NCBI GenBank assembly: GCA_964344255.1
Contig: CAYFMQ010000001.1
Coordinates: forward strand, 248,001 to 312,000
DNA: 64,000 nucleotides
Direction: 5' to 3'
Source of the DNA: JAJFIE01 sp964344255
Lineage (GTDB): Bacteria > Pseudomonadota > Alphaproteobacteria > Rhodospirillales > Casp-alpha2
The translations under genes and the position numbers were made by a program. Positions 1 to 8,791 of this stretch are shown piece by piece (within the stretch, counting starts at the first letter, position 1; the number at the start of each line of letters is the position of its first letter). The notes under the pieces are model-generated. The model saw only the letters and a program-made list of their open reading frames with translations. It was not told where the DNA came from and did no database searches.

Positions 1-1674
1 CAATACAACACGATCTGCACCACGCCGGCCTGGAGCGGCTTCGTAGCCGGAACAGGCAAGCTGATGGGACCGGATCCGCGCGAAATGGCGCTTTCTGATC
101 TTGTCGTGATCTGGGGGACAAACGCCGTCAGCACCCAGGTTAACGTCATGACGCATGTAGCCAAGGCGCGGAAAAACCGTGGTGCGAAAATCGTTGTTAT
201 CGACACCTACCGAAATGGAACGGCCCAAAAAGCAGATTTGTTTCTTTGTGTCCGACCCGGCACGGATGGCGCCCTGGCCTGTGGCGTCATGCATGCCCTG
301 TTCAGGGACGGATATGCTGACAGGGATTTCCTGAAAGCCCATACGGATGCTCCAGAAGAGCTTGAAGCGCATCTTCAATCCCGGACGCCGGAATGGGCAT
401 CCGAAATTTGTGGCGTTTCGGTGGAGGGCATCGAAACCTTTGCCCGAATGATCGGCAATACGCCGCGCACCTATCTAAGGCTCGGCTACGGCTTCAGCCG
501 CAGCCGGAACGGCGCCATCAACATGCACGCGGCGGAAAGCATCGCATCCGTAACCGGCGCCTGGAAGCATGAAGGTGGTGGTGCCTTTCATAACAACGGC
601 GCAATCTATCACTGGGACAAGACCATGATCGAAGGCCTGGATGTTCTGGACCCGTCGGTACGTGTGTTCGACCAGTCCCGCATTGCCGAGATTCTGACCG
701 GGAACCCCCGGGATCTGGCGGGCGGCCCGCCGGTCACGGCGGTTCTTGTCCAGAACACCAATCCCATGTCAATCGCCCCGGACCTGAACAAGGTCCACGA
801 AGGTTTTTTGCGCAAGGATTTGTTCGTCTGCGTTCATGAACAATTCATGACGGAAACGGCCCGTGTTGCCGATATCATCCTGCCCGCGACCATGTTCGTT
901 GAACACGACGACGTTTATCAGAGCGGCGGTCACCAGCACATCACACTGGGGCCGAAGATACTCGAAGCACCCGGCGAATGCCGGTCAAACCATGATGTTA
1001 TTTGCGCCTTGGCAAAGCGTTTGGGAGCGGCACATCCCGGTTTTGAAATGACCTCGAATGAATTGATTGACTGGACACTCAAACATTCAGGCTGGGGTGA
1101 TTTGGCGGCACTGGAGAAAGCCCGCTGGATTGATTGCCAACCTTCATTCGAGGAATCCCATTTCATCAACGGTTTCGCGCACCCCGACAGGAAGTACCAC
1201 TTCAACGTAGACTGGAAGAACATTACGCCCGGAGGGTTTGTAGATACCGCATTGTTCGATACAGCCCCTGTGTTCCCCGATCACTGGGACATTATCGATC
1301 AGGCAACGTCGGATAAGCCGTTCCGGCTTGTCACGGCGCCCGCGCGCACGTTTCTGAACTCAACCTTCAATGAAACGCCTACATCCCTGAAACGGGAAGG
1401 ACGTCCGGAAGTGCAAATCCACCCTGACGATGCAGAGCAGCACGGTATCAGCGATGGCATGCTTGTCGAGATGGGTAATGACAGGGGGGCCATCAAACTC
1501 CATGCCCGTCTGTTCGATGGCATCCGGCATGGTGTCGTCATTTCCGAATCCATCTGGCCCAATGACGCATTCGAGGGCGGCAAGGGCATCAATGTCCTGA
1601 CGGGGACCGACGCCATTGCCCCCGTGGGCGGCGCACCTTTTCACGACACAGCCGTGTGGATAAAAGCCCAATAA
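1..1674 (+). CDS. Molybdopterin-dependent oxidoreductase, 3' part
   Basis: The reading frame is open from base 1, so the gene starts upstream of the window and the N-terminus (any Fe-S Cys cluster and the first MGD-binding segment) is missing. What remains is about 557 residues of a DMSO-reductase-superfamily catalytic subunit. The segment around LSDLVVIWGTNAVSTQ followed by KIVVIDTYRNGTAQKAD is the typical guanine-dinucleotide-binding part. VLVQNTNPMSIAPD and the ARVADIILPATMFVEHDD stretch are the family core, and the C-terminal 120 residues form the molydopterin-dinucleotide-binding beta-barrel (HPDDAEQHGISDG). The substrate cannot be told from this part. It is followed after 7 bp by the ABC1 kinase gene, so the two are probably cotranscribed. 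Confidence 0.9.
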   Translation, partial: QYNTICTTPAWSGFVAGTGKLMGPDPREMALSDLVVIWGTNAVSTQVNVMTHVAKARKNRGAKIVVIDTYRNGTAQKADLFLCVRPGTDGALACGVMHALFRDGYADRDFLKAHTDAPEELEAHLQSRTPEWASEICGVSVEGIETFARMIGNTPRTYLRLGYGFSRSRNGAINMHAAESIASVTGAWKHEGGGAFHNNGAIYHWDKTMIEGLDVLDPSVRVFDQSRIAEILTGNPRDLAGGPPVTAVLVQNTNPMSIAPDLNKVHEGFLRKDLFVCVHEQFMTETARVADIILPATMFVEHDDVYQSGGHQHITLGPKILEAPGECRSNHDVICALAKRLGAAHPGFEMTSNELIDWTLKHSGWGDLAALEKARWIDCQPSFEESHFINGFAHPDRKYHFNVDWKNITPGGFVDTALFDTAPVFPDHWDIIDQATSDKPFRLVTAPARTFLNSTFNETPTSLKREGRPEVQIHPDDAEQHGISDGMLVEMGNDRGAIKLHARLFDGIRHGVVISESIWPNDAFEGGKGINVLTGTDAIAPVGGAPFHDTAVWIKAQ

Positions 1675-1681
1675 GACTTCT

Positions 1682-3247
1682 ATGACCGGTATCATTGATC
1701 GATCCCTGAGAATGATAAAAGCGGCGCGAGGATTAAGCGCTCTGCGCCGGGCCGAAGGCCAACAGGACAAGGAACGTGCAAAGGCGGCCCTTGCCGAACT
1801 GTTCGCAGATGCGCGGGGCGTCACCATGAAGATCGGTCAGCTGTTTTCCGAAATGGATGGCGGCTCGCCCTTCGATGATTTGGCGAAAGGCATAGAACCC
1901 TACCCCCTGGAAACCATGCTGCCGGTTCTTGAAGATAGCCTGGGGCGCAACCCAGATGACGTATTCGAGCACATTGATGATCACGGAATTGCCGCTTCTC
2001 TTGGCCAGGTCCATAAGGCTGTCCTGAAGAACGGTGATGTTGTTGCCGTTAAAATCCGTTATCCGGAAATCGCCGAGGCCGTAGCGGCGGAGATGAAACT
2101 CGCCGGGCTGATACCGGGTGTCGGCCCTGCCAGGAAGTGGGGTATCGATCTCGCCGGTTACAAACGCGCCTTGAAGGACAATATGGACAAGGAACTGGAC
2201 TATCGGGACGAAGCCGAACGGCAACTCGCCTTCAGGAATGCCGTTCATCTTGATGGACTGAACATTCCCAAGGTTTACCCGGATTTTTGCAGCGAGTCTG
2301 TCCTTGTTCAAAGTTGGGAGGACGGCGACTACCTTGACGCCATCCTTGAGTGGCCCCAGGAAGACAGGGAACAGGTGGCTAAGCTCATCTTGTCGACATT
2401 TCTCTATTGCCTGCTGGTCACAGGGGAAATGCATGGCGATCCCCACATGGGTAACTCTCTCTACCGCCGCTCGCCTCAGGGGAATGTCGAAATGGCGCTG
2501 CTCGATTACGGCTGCACCATTTCGATCACGCCTAAACAGCGAGAGGCCCTCCTGGAACTGATCCTTGCCTGCCGCGACGGCCAAAACATACCGGCCTATG
2601 AGTGTCTGGTGGACATGGATTTTGACGGTGCAAAGCTGGGTTACATCCGTCACGCCCTGCCGGGCGTTACAGAAGTCCTGTTGAAACCGTTCCTCAACGA
2701 CACGGCATTTGATGCCAGCGCCTGGAACATGAAAAAATCCTTCGATGACCTGTTGGGGGAACAACGCTGGTGGTTGCGCTCAGCCGGACCACCTGAATCT
2801 CTGCTTACAGTGAGAGCTTTTCACGGAGTCATTGCGCAACTGGAAATTCTCAGGTGTTCCCTATCCTGGTGGTCCGTATTGAAAGACGTTTTAGGCGACA
2901 CCATGTTGAGGCAGGCAGAAGAAAGACTGACCAAGCGCAGAGATAACCTGGCCGGTATCGCGGAAAAATCCGGTAAAGACGGTGAGGACACACCTCCGGT
3001 ACTGGCCCGTGAACTGCGGGTCCGTGTAACGGAGGGGTATCGAATGGTGGTTTCAATGGCGATGCCGGCAGGCGCCGCTTATGACATCGTAGATTTGATG
3101 CCCGGCGATGTTATTGACCACATCCGGGATACCGGCGCAGTTGACCTTGAAGAAGTTGTAGAACGTATTAAGCATACAAATGCAGCACCGCAGACGCTGT
3201 TTGAACTGGACCGCGGTGAACGGCATTATCGTGTTTGGCTCGAATAA
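1682..3247 (+). CDS. ABC1/AarF (UbiB-like) atypical kinase family protein
   Basis: A 521-residue ABC1-family protein. Visible hallmarks are the KxGQ motif (K50-Q53), the Ala-rich nucleotide loop AASLGQ (104-109), the VAVK lysine (K124), the catalytic-loop equivalent GDPHMGN (252-258) and the metal-binding LLDYG (D275). Members of this family are atypical kinases/ATPases; UbiB/COQ8 supports ubiquinone biosynthesis, but many paralogs have other or unknown roles. There is no obvious C-terminal transmembrane pair like that of true UbiB, and no ubi genes are adjacent, so I do not assign ubiB. It lies 7 bp after the molybdoenzyme gene and 42 bp before the ABM-domain gene, suggesting one transcript. 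Confidence 0.88.
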   Translation: MTGIIDRSLRMIKAARGLSALRRAEGQQDKERAKAALAELFADARGVTMKIGQLFSEMDGGSPFDDLAKGIEPYPLETMLPVLEDSLGRNPDDVFEHIDDHGIAASLGQVHKAVLKNGDVVAVKIRYPEIAEAVAAEMKLAGLIPGVGPARKWGIDLAGYKRALKDNMDKELDYRDEAERQLAFRNAVHLDGLNIPKVYPDFCSESVLVQSWEDGDYLDAILEWPQEDREQVAKLILSTFLYCLLVTGEMHGDPHMGNSLYRRSPQGNVEMALLDYGCTISITPKQREALLELILACRDGQNIPAYECLVDMDFDGAKLGYIRHALPGVTEVLLKPFLNDTAFDASAWNMKKSFDDLLGEQRWWLRSAGPPESLLTVRAFHGVIAQLEILRCSLSWWSVLKDVLGDTMLRQAEERLTKRRDNLAGIAEKSGKDGEDTPPVLARELRVRVTEGYRMVVSMAMPAGAAYDIVDLMPGDVIDHIRDTGAVDLEEVVERIKHTNAAPQTLFELDRGERHYRVWLE

Positions 3248-3289
3248 CCATCAACAGCTTTAAGTGAAAGCGTAAAGGAAAGATCAAGA

Positions 3290-3574
3290 ATGGTCACAAT
3301 CGGAATGAATTACCGGGTTCTGCCCGGCAAAGGTGAAGAATTCGTCACAAATTTTCGCGCCGTGCTTGCCGTTATCAACGAGGCTGATGGCCATAATGAA
3401 TCACACCTTTATCAAGACGTCGACGAGCCCGATTCCTATCTGATCGTCAGCGACTGGCATGAACATGAAGCCTATCAGGCCTTTATCCAGAGCCAGGCCT
3501 TTAAGGATGTGACCTCATTCGCAAAAGACAACATTCTGGCAGACCGACCCAGCCATAAGGTCTATCGTTCCTGA
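3290..3574 (+). CDS. Small ABM-domain (antibiotic biosynthesis monooxygenase-like) protein
   Basis: A 94-residue protein with the layout of the dimeric alpha/beta-barrel ABM superfamily: an N-terminal strand (MVTIGMNYRVLPGKGEEF), a helix ending in a substrate-pocket segment with HNESHLYQDVDEPD, a strand YLIVSDWHEHEAYQAF and a C-terminal helix. Such proteins are cofactor-free monooxygenases, heme-degrading enzymes or stress-related small barrels; the sequence gives no way to choose. It starts at ATG after a purine-rich stretch (AAAGGAAAG) and is downstream of the ABC1 kinase gene in the same direction. Confidence 0.75.
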   Translation: MVTIGMNYRVLPGKGEEFVTNFRAVLAVINEADGHNESHLYQDVDEPDSYLIVSDWHEHEAYQAFIQSQAFKDVTSFAKDNILADRPSHKVYRS

Positions 3575-3766
3575 CGGGTTTTCCCATCCGGTAATGTCTA
3601 TTGCACCAAGCCTTTAGCCATTTATGAAAACCCCTTGCCTGACAATAGGTTCTTGGAGTTATCCCCAAGAATCTCGCCGAATCCCGATGTTTTGACCCCC
3701 AACGCATGGTCCCAGTTGATAGAGTCCGGCCCGATCTCTTAAAAACTGCGTTTTATCCGGGAAGTA

Positions 3767-4927
3767 ATGCAGAAACTAATCGTAGGCATGATTATCGGCA
3801 TGGTGGTCGGTATCCTGTTCGGGGCTTCGGTGGTTGCGCCGCGCCTGACGGATGCCACGGTTCATCGCGCGGATGAAAAGGGAGAAGCCATTGTCGCCGA
3901 GAAAATGGAACGCACTTCTGGCGATGAAGCCGTCCAGCAAACTTCCGTAGCGGACGGTTTTTCATCCGTAAGCTGGAATATGGTCAGTGCCTTTCCGTCC
4001 TCCCTTCCCATTCTCGGTGCGTTGCCACAACGACTGAGTCAGCAAATCAGCAACGTCTCTAATGGTGATATTTCGATAGTTTTCAATGAACCGGGAACGC
4101 TGGCGCCGGGAGAGGAACTGTTCGAGGCCGTTCGCTCCAGCGCCGTTGACGCCGCCTTTACCGCCCCGGCGCTGGGGGTCGATAAAATCCCGGCACTGGG
4201 CCTATACGGGTCCGTTCCTTTTGGCCCCTCACCGAGGGAAATGCTGTCCTGGCTCTATGTCGGCGATGGCCTGGAGCAACTGAACGGTATTTACAACGAG
4301 CGTGATCTGCACGCCATCCCCTGCGGTCTCGTAACAGCGGAAGCGGCAGGTTGGTTTCGTAATGAAATCAACAGTGTCGATGATTTGAATGGACTCAAGA
4401 TGCGGATCGACGGTCTGGCTGCCAGAACGGTTGAAAGGCTGGGAATTGAGCCCCAGTCTATCGATACGCCCGATGTTTTTGGCGCTCTTAAAACCGGCGC
4501 CATTGACGCCGCCGAATCGTCACTGCCGTCTATCGATAACGCCATGGACCTGCAAGGCGCCGCCGAACACTATTACTTTCCAGGCTGGCATCAGCGCTCG
4601 ACTCTCCTGTCTCTGCTTGTCCGTCTGGACCGATGGGAGGGTTTATCCGCGCCCCAACGTCACCAGATTTCTGCGGTATGCGGTGATAATGTTCGTGAAA
4701 GCCTTGCCGAAGGCGAAGCCCGGCAATTTGACGCCCTGAAGGAAATCTCCAATTCAGGCGTGAAAATAAACCGTTTGCCTGCCGATGTGCTGAATGCCTT
4801 GTCTAATTCTTGGAAATCCGTCGACGAGGCTGAATCAGAGAACGATCTGGAATTCAAAGAGGTGTGGACATCGTTGTCAGGATTCAGACGCGATTTCGAT
4901 ATCTGGAACGAACTCAGCAGCCTATAA
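3767..4927 (+). CDS. TRAP transporter substrate-binding protein, DctP family (orphan)
   Basis: A 386-residue protein with an N-terminal hydrophobic segment (residues about 4-27, glycine-rich, IIGMVVGILFGASVVAP), which is either an uncleaved anchor or a signal peptide. It is followed by a DctP-type fold: SWNMVSAFPSSLPILGALPQRL matches the family's start, FNEPGTLAPGEELFEAVRSSAVDAAFT the next conserved block, and MRIDGLAARTVERLG with GALKTGAIDAAESS the characteristic ligand-binding region. In DctP proteins this last region normally carries the conserved Arg that binds a carboxylate; R in LKMRIDG is in that place. No DctQ or DctM gene is near; the TRAP permease at 6034 belongs to the TAXI type and has its own binding protein, so the partner must lie elsewhere. 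Confidence 0.85.
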   Translation: MQKLIVGMIIGMVVGILFGASVVAPRLTDATVHRADEKGEAIVAEKMERTSGDEAVQQTSVADGFSSVSWNMVSAFPSSLPILGALPQRLSQQISNVSNGDISIVFNEPGTLAPGEELFEAVRSSAVDAAFTAPALGVDKIPALGLYGSVPFGPSPREMLSWLYVGDGLEQLNGIYNERDLHAIPCGLVTAEAAGWFRNEINSVDDLNGLKMRIDGLAARTVERLGIEPQSIDTPDVFGALKTGAIDAAESSLPSIDNAMDLQGAAEHYYFPGWHQRSTLLSLLVRLDRWEGLSAPQRHQISAVCGDNVRESLAEGEARQFDALKEISNSGVKINRLPADVLNALSNSWKSVDEAESENDLEFKEVWTSLSGFRRDFDIWNELSSL

Positions 4928-4932
4928 AACCG

Positions 4933-4961
4933 GTCAAAATCAATGACTTTGTGATTCTGAC
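4933..4961 (+). terminator. Weak hairpin after the DctP-type gene
   Basis: GTCAAAATCA (4933-4942) can pair with TGATTCTGAC (4952-4961) at 9 of 10 positions across a 9-nt loop, starting 6 bases after the stop codon of the binding-protein gene. There is no T-run, and the stem is AT-rich, so it may be an mRNA 3' end or a weak terminator only. Confidence 0.3.
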
Positions 4962-5076
4962 ACGTTATTGCAAGGTTTCATGTTTAGTGTGGTTGCAACA
5001 TCGGGGTTCTGCAACGATAATGCGCCCCAGCTTCGCGGGAAGCGAAATGTTATTTTATATTTGTCTACGGACACTC

Positions 5077-5084
5077 TAAGGAGG
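5077..5084 (+). promoter_or_regulatory. Strong ribosome-binding site fixing the cytochrome c start
   Basis: TAAGGAGG stands 6 bases before the ATG at 5091. The same frame is open back to 4968, but only the 5091 start gives a normal signal peptide, so this site decides the start. Confidence 0.85.
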
Positions 5085-5090
5085 ATATCC

Positions 5091-5480
5091 ATGAAGAAGA
5101 CCCTTATTTCATCACTGGCCGTCGCCGTTGTCGGTCTTGCCATCGCTGCGGTTCCCGCTCATGCCGGTGATGCCGCCAAGGGCGAAAAAGTATTCAAGAA
5201 ATGCAAGGCCTGCCACACCACGGATGCCGGCGGCAAGAATAAGGTCGGCCCGAACCTGCATGGAATTGTCGGCAAGGCTGCCGGCACCGTTGAAGGCTTC
5301 AAATACTCCAAGGCTTTGTTGGAAGCGGCCGAAGGCGGCCTGGTCTGGGATGAAGCCAATCTTGACGCTTTCCTGACAAAACCGAAAAAGTTCATCAAGA
5401 AAACCAAGATGTCCTTTGCCGGAGTCAAAAAAGACGAACAGCGGGCTGATCTGATTGAATATCTGAAGACCCTTCAGTAA
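5091..5480 (+). CDS. Soluble class I cytochrome c (c2/c550-like)
   Basis: With the start at 5091 the product is 129 residues with a clear Sec signal peptide (KK, hydrophobic core, cleavage after VPAHA at about residue 25), so the mature protein is periplasmic. A single heme-binding motif CKACH (38-42) is followed by KVGPNLHGIVG, typical of class I cytochromes, and Met107 in KKTKMSFAG is the likely distal heme ligand. It is a small electron carrier in the mitochondrial-cytochrome-c/c2 group; its redox partner cannot be read from here. The gene stands alone on its strand with a strong RBS and a terminator, suggesting monocistronic and substantial expression. Confidence 0.93.
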   Translation: MKKTLISSLAVAVVGLAIAAVPAHAGDAAKGEKVFKKCKACHTTDAGGKNKVGPNLHGIVGKAAGTVEGFKYSKALLEAAEGGLVWDEANLDAFLTKPKKFIKKTKMSFAGVKKDEQRADLIEYLKTLQ

Positions 5481-5502
5481 TCATCAACAGACTCAACACC
5501 TT

Positions 5503-5546
5503 GAAAAAAAGACGCCGCGTCCACATAAGGAACGCGGCGTTTTTTA
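5503..5546. terminator. Bidirectional rho-independent terminator
   Basis: ACGCCGCGT (5512-5520) and ACGCGGCGT (5532-5540) form a perfect 9-bp GC-rich stem with an 11-nt loop, flanked by an A-run at 5503-5510 and a T-run at 5540-5546. It sits between the convergent cytochrome c and universal stress protein genes and can serve both. Confidence 0.9.
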
Positions 5547-5568
5547 CAGGAAGAGACCCCAGGTTTAA

Positions 5569-5997
5569 TTAGTCGCGGACAACCAGAACGGATTTCTTTG
5601 AATGGCGGACCACCCGAGCCGCATTCGGGCCCAGTAAATAATCTTGTAATCCGGGACGGTGCGCCGCCATGACGATAAGGTCACATTCGGCTTCTTCCGC
5701 CATGTGGATGATTTCCTCATAGGGCGTTCCATGCGCAACGATGTTACGGGTCTTGATATCCGAAGGGATATGATCATCCGCAAAGGCATGTAATTTCTCA
5801 TTCACCGCCGTTAAAACGGTCCCTTCGAAATCATCCGGGAAAAACTCGCCCACGATACTCATGCCGTAATCGGGAACGACGGTCATTAGATGGAGTGTCG
5901 CCTCATTTAGTTTGGCTAACGATAGCGCCGTCGGCAGGGCCTTCTCCCAGGACCCGGCATCGCCAAGATCGACCGCCAGCATGATGTTCTTGTACAT
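5569..5997 (-). CDS. Universal stress protein, UspA family
   Basis: A 142-residue single-domain Usp protein. It begins MYKNIMLAVDLGD, ends with the ATP-binding signature GxxG-type segment in DLIVMAAHRPGLQDYLLGPNAARVVRHSKKSVLVV, and has the conserved Asp of the first strand. Usp domains bind ATP or act in stress signalling; a Usp gene at the end of TRAP transporter operons is a common arrangement (TeaD of the ectoine TRAP system is the studied example, where it modulates transport). Here it lies 36 bp behind the TRAP permease gene and ahead of the terminator, so it is probably the last gene of that operon and may tune the transporter. Confidence 0.92.
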   Translation of the reverse strand: MYKNIMLAVDLGDAGSWEKALPTALSLAKLNEATLHLMTVVPDYGMSIVGEFFPDDFEGTVLTAVNEKLHAFADDHIPSDIKTRNIVAHGTPYEEIIHMAEEAECDLIVMAAHRPGLQDYLLGPNAARVVRHSKKSVLVVRD

Positions 5998-6033
5998 TTT
6001 CTTCTCCCTTAACTTCTTTCACTGGCTGTCACA

Positions 6034-8631
6034 TCAAGCCAAAGCTGTTTCGGCTTTACGGCGGCGACTGCGTTGCAACAGGAAAATGCCTGCCAACACG
6101 ACAAGGGCGGGGATATACATCACCTGTTTCGCCAAGCGGTCGCTTTCCTGCTGGATGCCAAGAATCTGCCAGTCAAAATCAATCCCGGCTTTTTGCGCGG
6201 CGCTGTCAAAGATGATGTTGTCGACAAAGACTTTGCCGTCTTCCTCCCTGACCTCGATACCGCCAAACGCCAGACGATCAAATCCGCTCCCGGCATCACC
6301 CAGCGGCAACAGGACGATCTTGTTGACCATGTCACCATCAAGGGTTTCCCCTTCTACCTGGATCCTGAGATCCGTTCCTGAAGCCTGGGCCTCGGCAATT
6401 TGTTCGATATCCGTTGCCGGCAGGTTCTGATAAGGCTGCGTTATCATGTCCATCCAGAAACCGGGCCTGAACAGCGTAAAGGCGATCAGGATCAGGATAA
6501 TGGTTTCCCATATCCGGTTTTTAACCAGGAAGTACCCTTGAGTGCCGGCAGCGAAGACCAGCATGGCGATAACGGCGCTGACAATGGTCATCAGCAGATG
6601 CCACCAGGAATCCACGCCAATCAACAGCAATTCGGTATTGAAAATAAACATGAAGGGAAGGATCGCCGTACGGATATCGTAGGCGAAACCCTGCAGGCCC
6701 GTCTTGATGGGATCACCGCCGGAAATGGCGGCCGCGGCAAAAGCCGCCAATCCCACAGGTGGCGTATCGTCCGCCAGGATGCCGAAATAGAAGACAAACA
6801 TGTGAACAGCGATCAACGGAACGATCAGGCCGCTTTGCGCGCCAAGCGCCACGACGACCGGCGCCATCAACGTTGAAACCACGATGTAGTTGGCCGTGGT
6901 CGGCAGACCCATACCGAGAACCAGACAGATGATTGCGGTGAACAACAGCATCAGCATCAGGTTTCCGCCGGAAATGAATTCGACAAATTCCGTCATGACC
7001 AGGCCGATCCCCGTCTGGGTAACGGTACCGACGATGATGCCGGCCGCCGCCGTCGCGACGCCGATGCCAATCATGTTACGCGCACCATTGGCGAAGCCGT
7101 CAATCAGGTCCGAAAATCCATTCTTCAAGGCCTGTGCGGTTTCGCTTTCACCTCTGCAGATGGCTTTCAGCGGACGTTGGGTAATAACGATGAAGATCAT
7201 GAAGACCGTCGCCCAGAAAGCAGACAGCCCCGGTGAGAAACGTTCCACCGTCAGGCACCAGACCAGCACCACGACGGGAAGTAGGTAATGCAGCCCGGAC
7301 TTGATGGTCGGGCCCGGCAGGGGCAATTCGACAACCGGCGCATTGGGGTCGTCCAGATGCAGGTCATCCTGTTTCGAGGCGTATTTGACCAGAGCGCCAT
7401 AGACAATCACCGTAATGACGGCGGCGATGTAAGGCGTTGCGGCGCCGGCCACACCCTTGATCCAGCCAAGACCGTAATAAACGATGCCTGAGAGGATAAT
7501 CAGCCCGGCAAAGGTTCCGATAAAACCGATCAGTTTCTGAACCAGCGTCGAATGAACGCGGCGCGGCAGTCCTTTCATATCGGCCTTGAGCGCCTCAAGA
7601 TGCACGATATAGACAAGGGCGATATAGGAAATCACCGCCGGCAGGAAGGCGTGTTTGATCACCTCCACATAAGATATGCCGACAAACTCGATCATCAGGA
7701 AGGCGGCCGCCCCCATGATGGGCGGCGTCAACTGCCCGTTGGTGGAAGACGCGACCTCTACAGCGCCGGCCTTCACGGCCGGAAAGCCGACACGCTTCAT
7801 GAGGGGAATAGTGAAGGTTCCCGTCGTGACGACATTGGCAATGGAAGAACCGGAAACCAGGCCTGTCATGCCGGACGACACCACGGCTGCCTTGGCCGGT
7901 CCGCCCCGGTAATGCCCCAGCAGCGAGAAGGCGACCTGGACGAAATAATTCCCGGCGCCGGCCCTTTCCAGCAGGGCGCCGAACAACACAAACATGAAAA
8001 CGGTCGACGTGGAGACGCTCAAGGCAATGCCAAACACGCCTTCCGTACCAAGCCATTGATGGGATATCAGCTTGGAAAGGGACGCCCCCTGATGGGAAAT
8101 CACTTCCGGCATATAGGGACCGCCGATCGTGTAGAGCAGAAATATGCCTGCGACAACCATCAGGGGTGGACCTAAGGCCCTTCGCGTCGCTTCCAGCAGG
8201 ACGATGATGCCGATTACACCGACGATAATATCCTGCGTTATCGGTGCCCCGGGCCGGTCCGCCAACTGGTCATAAAACATGAATAGATACCCGGCGCAGA
8301 AAGCGGCAACAGCCGCCAACACCCAGTCCTGGATAGGAATGCGATGCCTCGGAGAACTCTTCAGAGCAGGGAAGGCGAGATAGGCCAGAAAGATAGCGAA
8401 CGAGAGATGGATAGAGCGGGCAATCGTATCGTTGATAACGCCGATTCCCAATGCAAAGGGCAGTGGGGACGCATACCATAACTGGAAGAGCGACCAGGCG
8501 ATGGGAACAGCCAGCAACAATTTTGCCGGGAACCCGGATGGGGCACGCCCGCCTGTATCGGCTTCAGCGATCATGTCATCAAGTTGTTGTGTGTCGACAA
8601 CCTGATCCGTTGAATTGTTCTCTTCGCTCAT
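6034..8631 (-). CDS. TRAP transporter fused permease (4TM + 12TM), TAXI-type
   Basis: About 865 residues: an N-terminal small-subunit (DctQ-like) part, a large DctM-like part with repeats such as GSSIANVVTTGTFTIPLMKRVGF, and a C-terminal extension after the last membrane helix carrying a soluble segment plus a final TM (typical of the DUF3394-bearing fused permeases). GMGLPTTANYIVVSTLMAPV and DDTPPVGLAAFAAAAISGGDP are hallmark stretches of the large subunit. It imports an organic acid-type solute using an ion gradient, together with the TAXI binding protein encoded just upstream. An ATG at 8640 also exists, but GGGGAG lies at proper distance from the ATG at 8631, which I prefer. Confidence 0.93.
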   Translation of the reverse strand: MSEENNSTDQVVDTQQLDDMIAEADTGGRAPSGFPAKLLLAVPIAWSLFQLWYASPLPFALGIGVINDTIARSIHLSFAIFLAYLAFPALKSSPRHRIPIQDWVLAAVAAFCAGYLFMFYDQLADRPGAPITQDIIVGVIGIIVLLEATRRALGPPLMVVAGIFLLYTIGGPYMPEVISHQGASLSKLISHQWLGTEGVFGIALSVSTSTVFMFVLFGALLERAGAGNYFVQVAFSLLGHYRGGPAKAAVVSSGMTGLVSGSSIANVVTTGTFTIPLMKRVGFPAVKAGAVEVASSTNGQLTPPIMGAAAFLMIEFVGISYVEVIKHAFLPAVISYIALVYIVHLEALKADMKGLPRRVHSTLVQKLIGFIGTFAGLIILSGIVYYGLGWIKGVAGAATPYIAAVITVIVYGALVKYASKQDDLHLDDPNAPVVELPLPGPTIKSGLHYLLPVVVLVWCLTVERFSPGLSAFWATVFMIFIVITQRPLKAICRGESETAQALKNGFSDLIDGFANGARNMIGIGVATAAAGIIVGTVTQTGIGLVMTEFVEFISGGNLMLMLLFTAIICLVLGMGLPTTANYIVVSTLMAPVVVALGAQSGLIVPLIAVHMFVFYFGILADDTPPVGLAAFAAAAISGGDPIKTGLQGFAYDIRTAILPFMFIFNTELLLIGVDSWWHLLMTIVSAVIAMLVFAAGTQGYFLVKNRIWETIILILIAFTLFRPGFWMDMITQPYQNLPATDIEQIAEAQASGTDLRIQVEGETLDGDMVNKIVLLPLGDAGSGFDRLAFGGIEVREEDGKVFVDNIIFDSAAQKAGIDFDWQILGIQQESDRLAKQVMYIPALVVLAGIFLLQRSRRRKAETALA

Positions 8632-8723
8632 GCTTCCCATCTCCCCATCAGAAGAACGCGACTGTGCTTAAGAAAGTTTGTTTTTCGCCCGTTCTTAGAT
8701 GCCGAACGGTTTTAGAAAAATCC

Positions 8724-8772
8724 CAAAAAAATATGGATGGGGGGAGAACAAAACGGCTCGCCCCCCATCCAT
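8724..8772 (-). terminator. Strong intra-operon terminator between TAXI and permease genes
   Basis: ATGGATGGGGGG (8733-8744) and CCCCCCATCCAT (8761-8772) form a perfect 12-bp stem with a 16-nt loop. Read on the minus strand it is followed by a run of seven T (complement of 8725-8731). It lies after the TAXI binding-protein gene and before the permease gene, so it should cut most transcripts and give more binding protein than permease. Confidence 0.85.
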
Positions 8773-8791
8773 GGAGGCGCAGTCAAATGGC

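Noticed and set aside
1682..3247. Assignment as ubiB of ubiquinone biosynthesis
   Set aside because: The kinase-like motifs fit the wider ABC1 family, but there is no typical C-terminal membrane pair and no ubi neighbour.
4968..5090. N-terminal extension of cytochrome c from the first start at 4968
   Set aside because: It lacks an RBS, and TAAGGAGG followed by a normal signal peptide at 5091 fixes the start.
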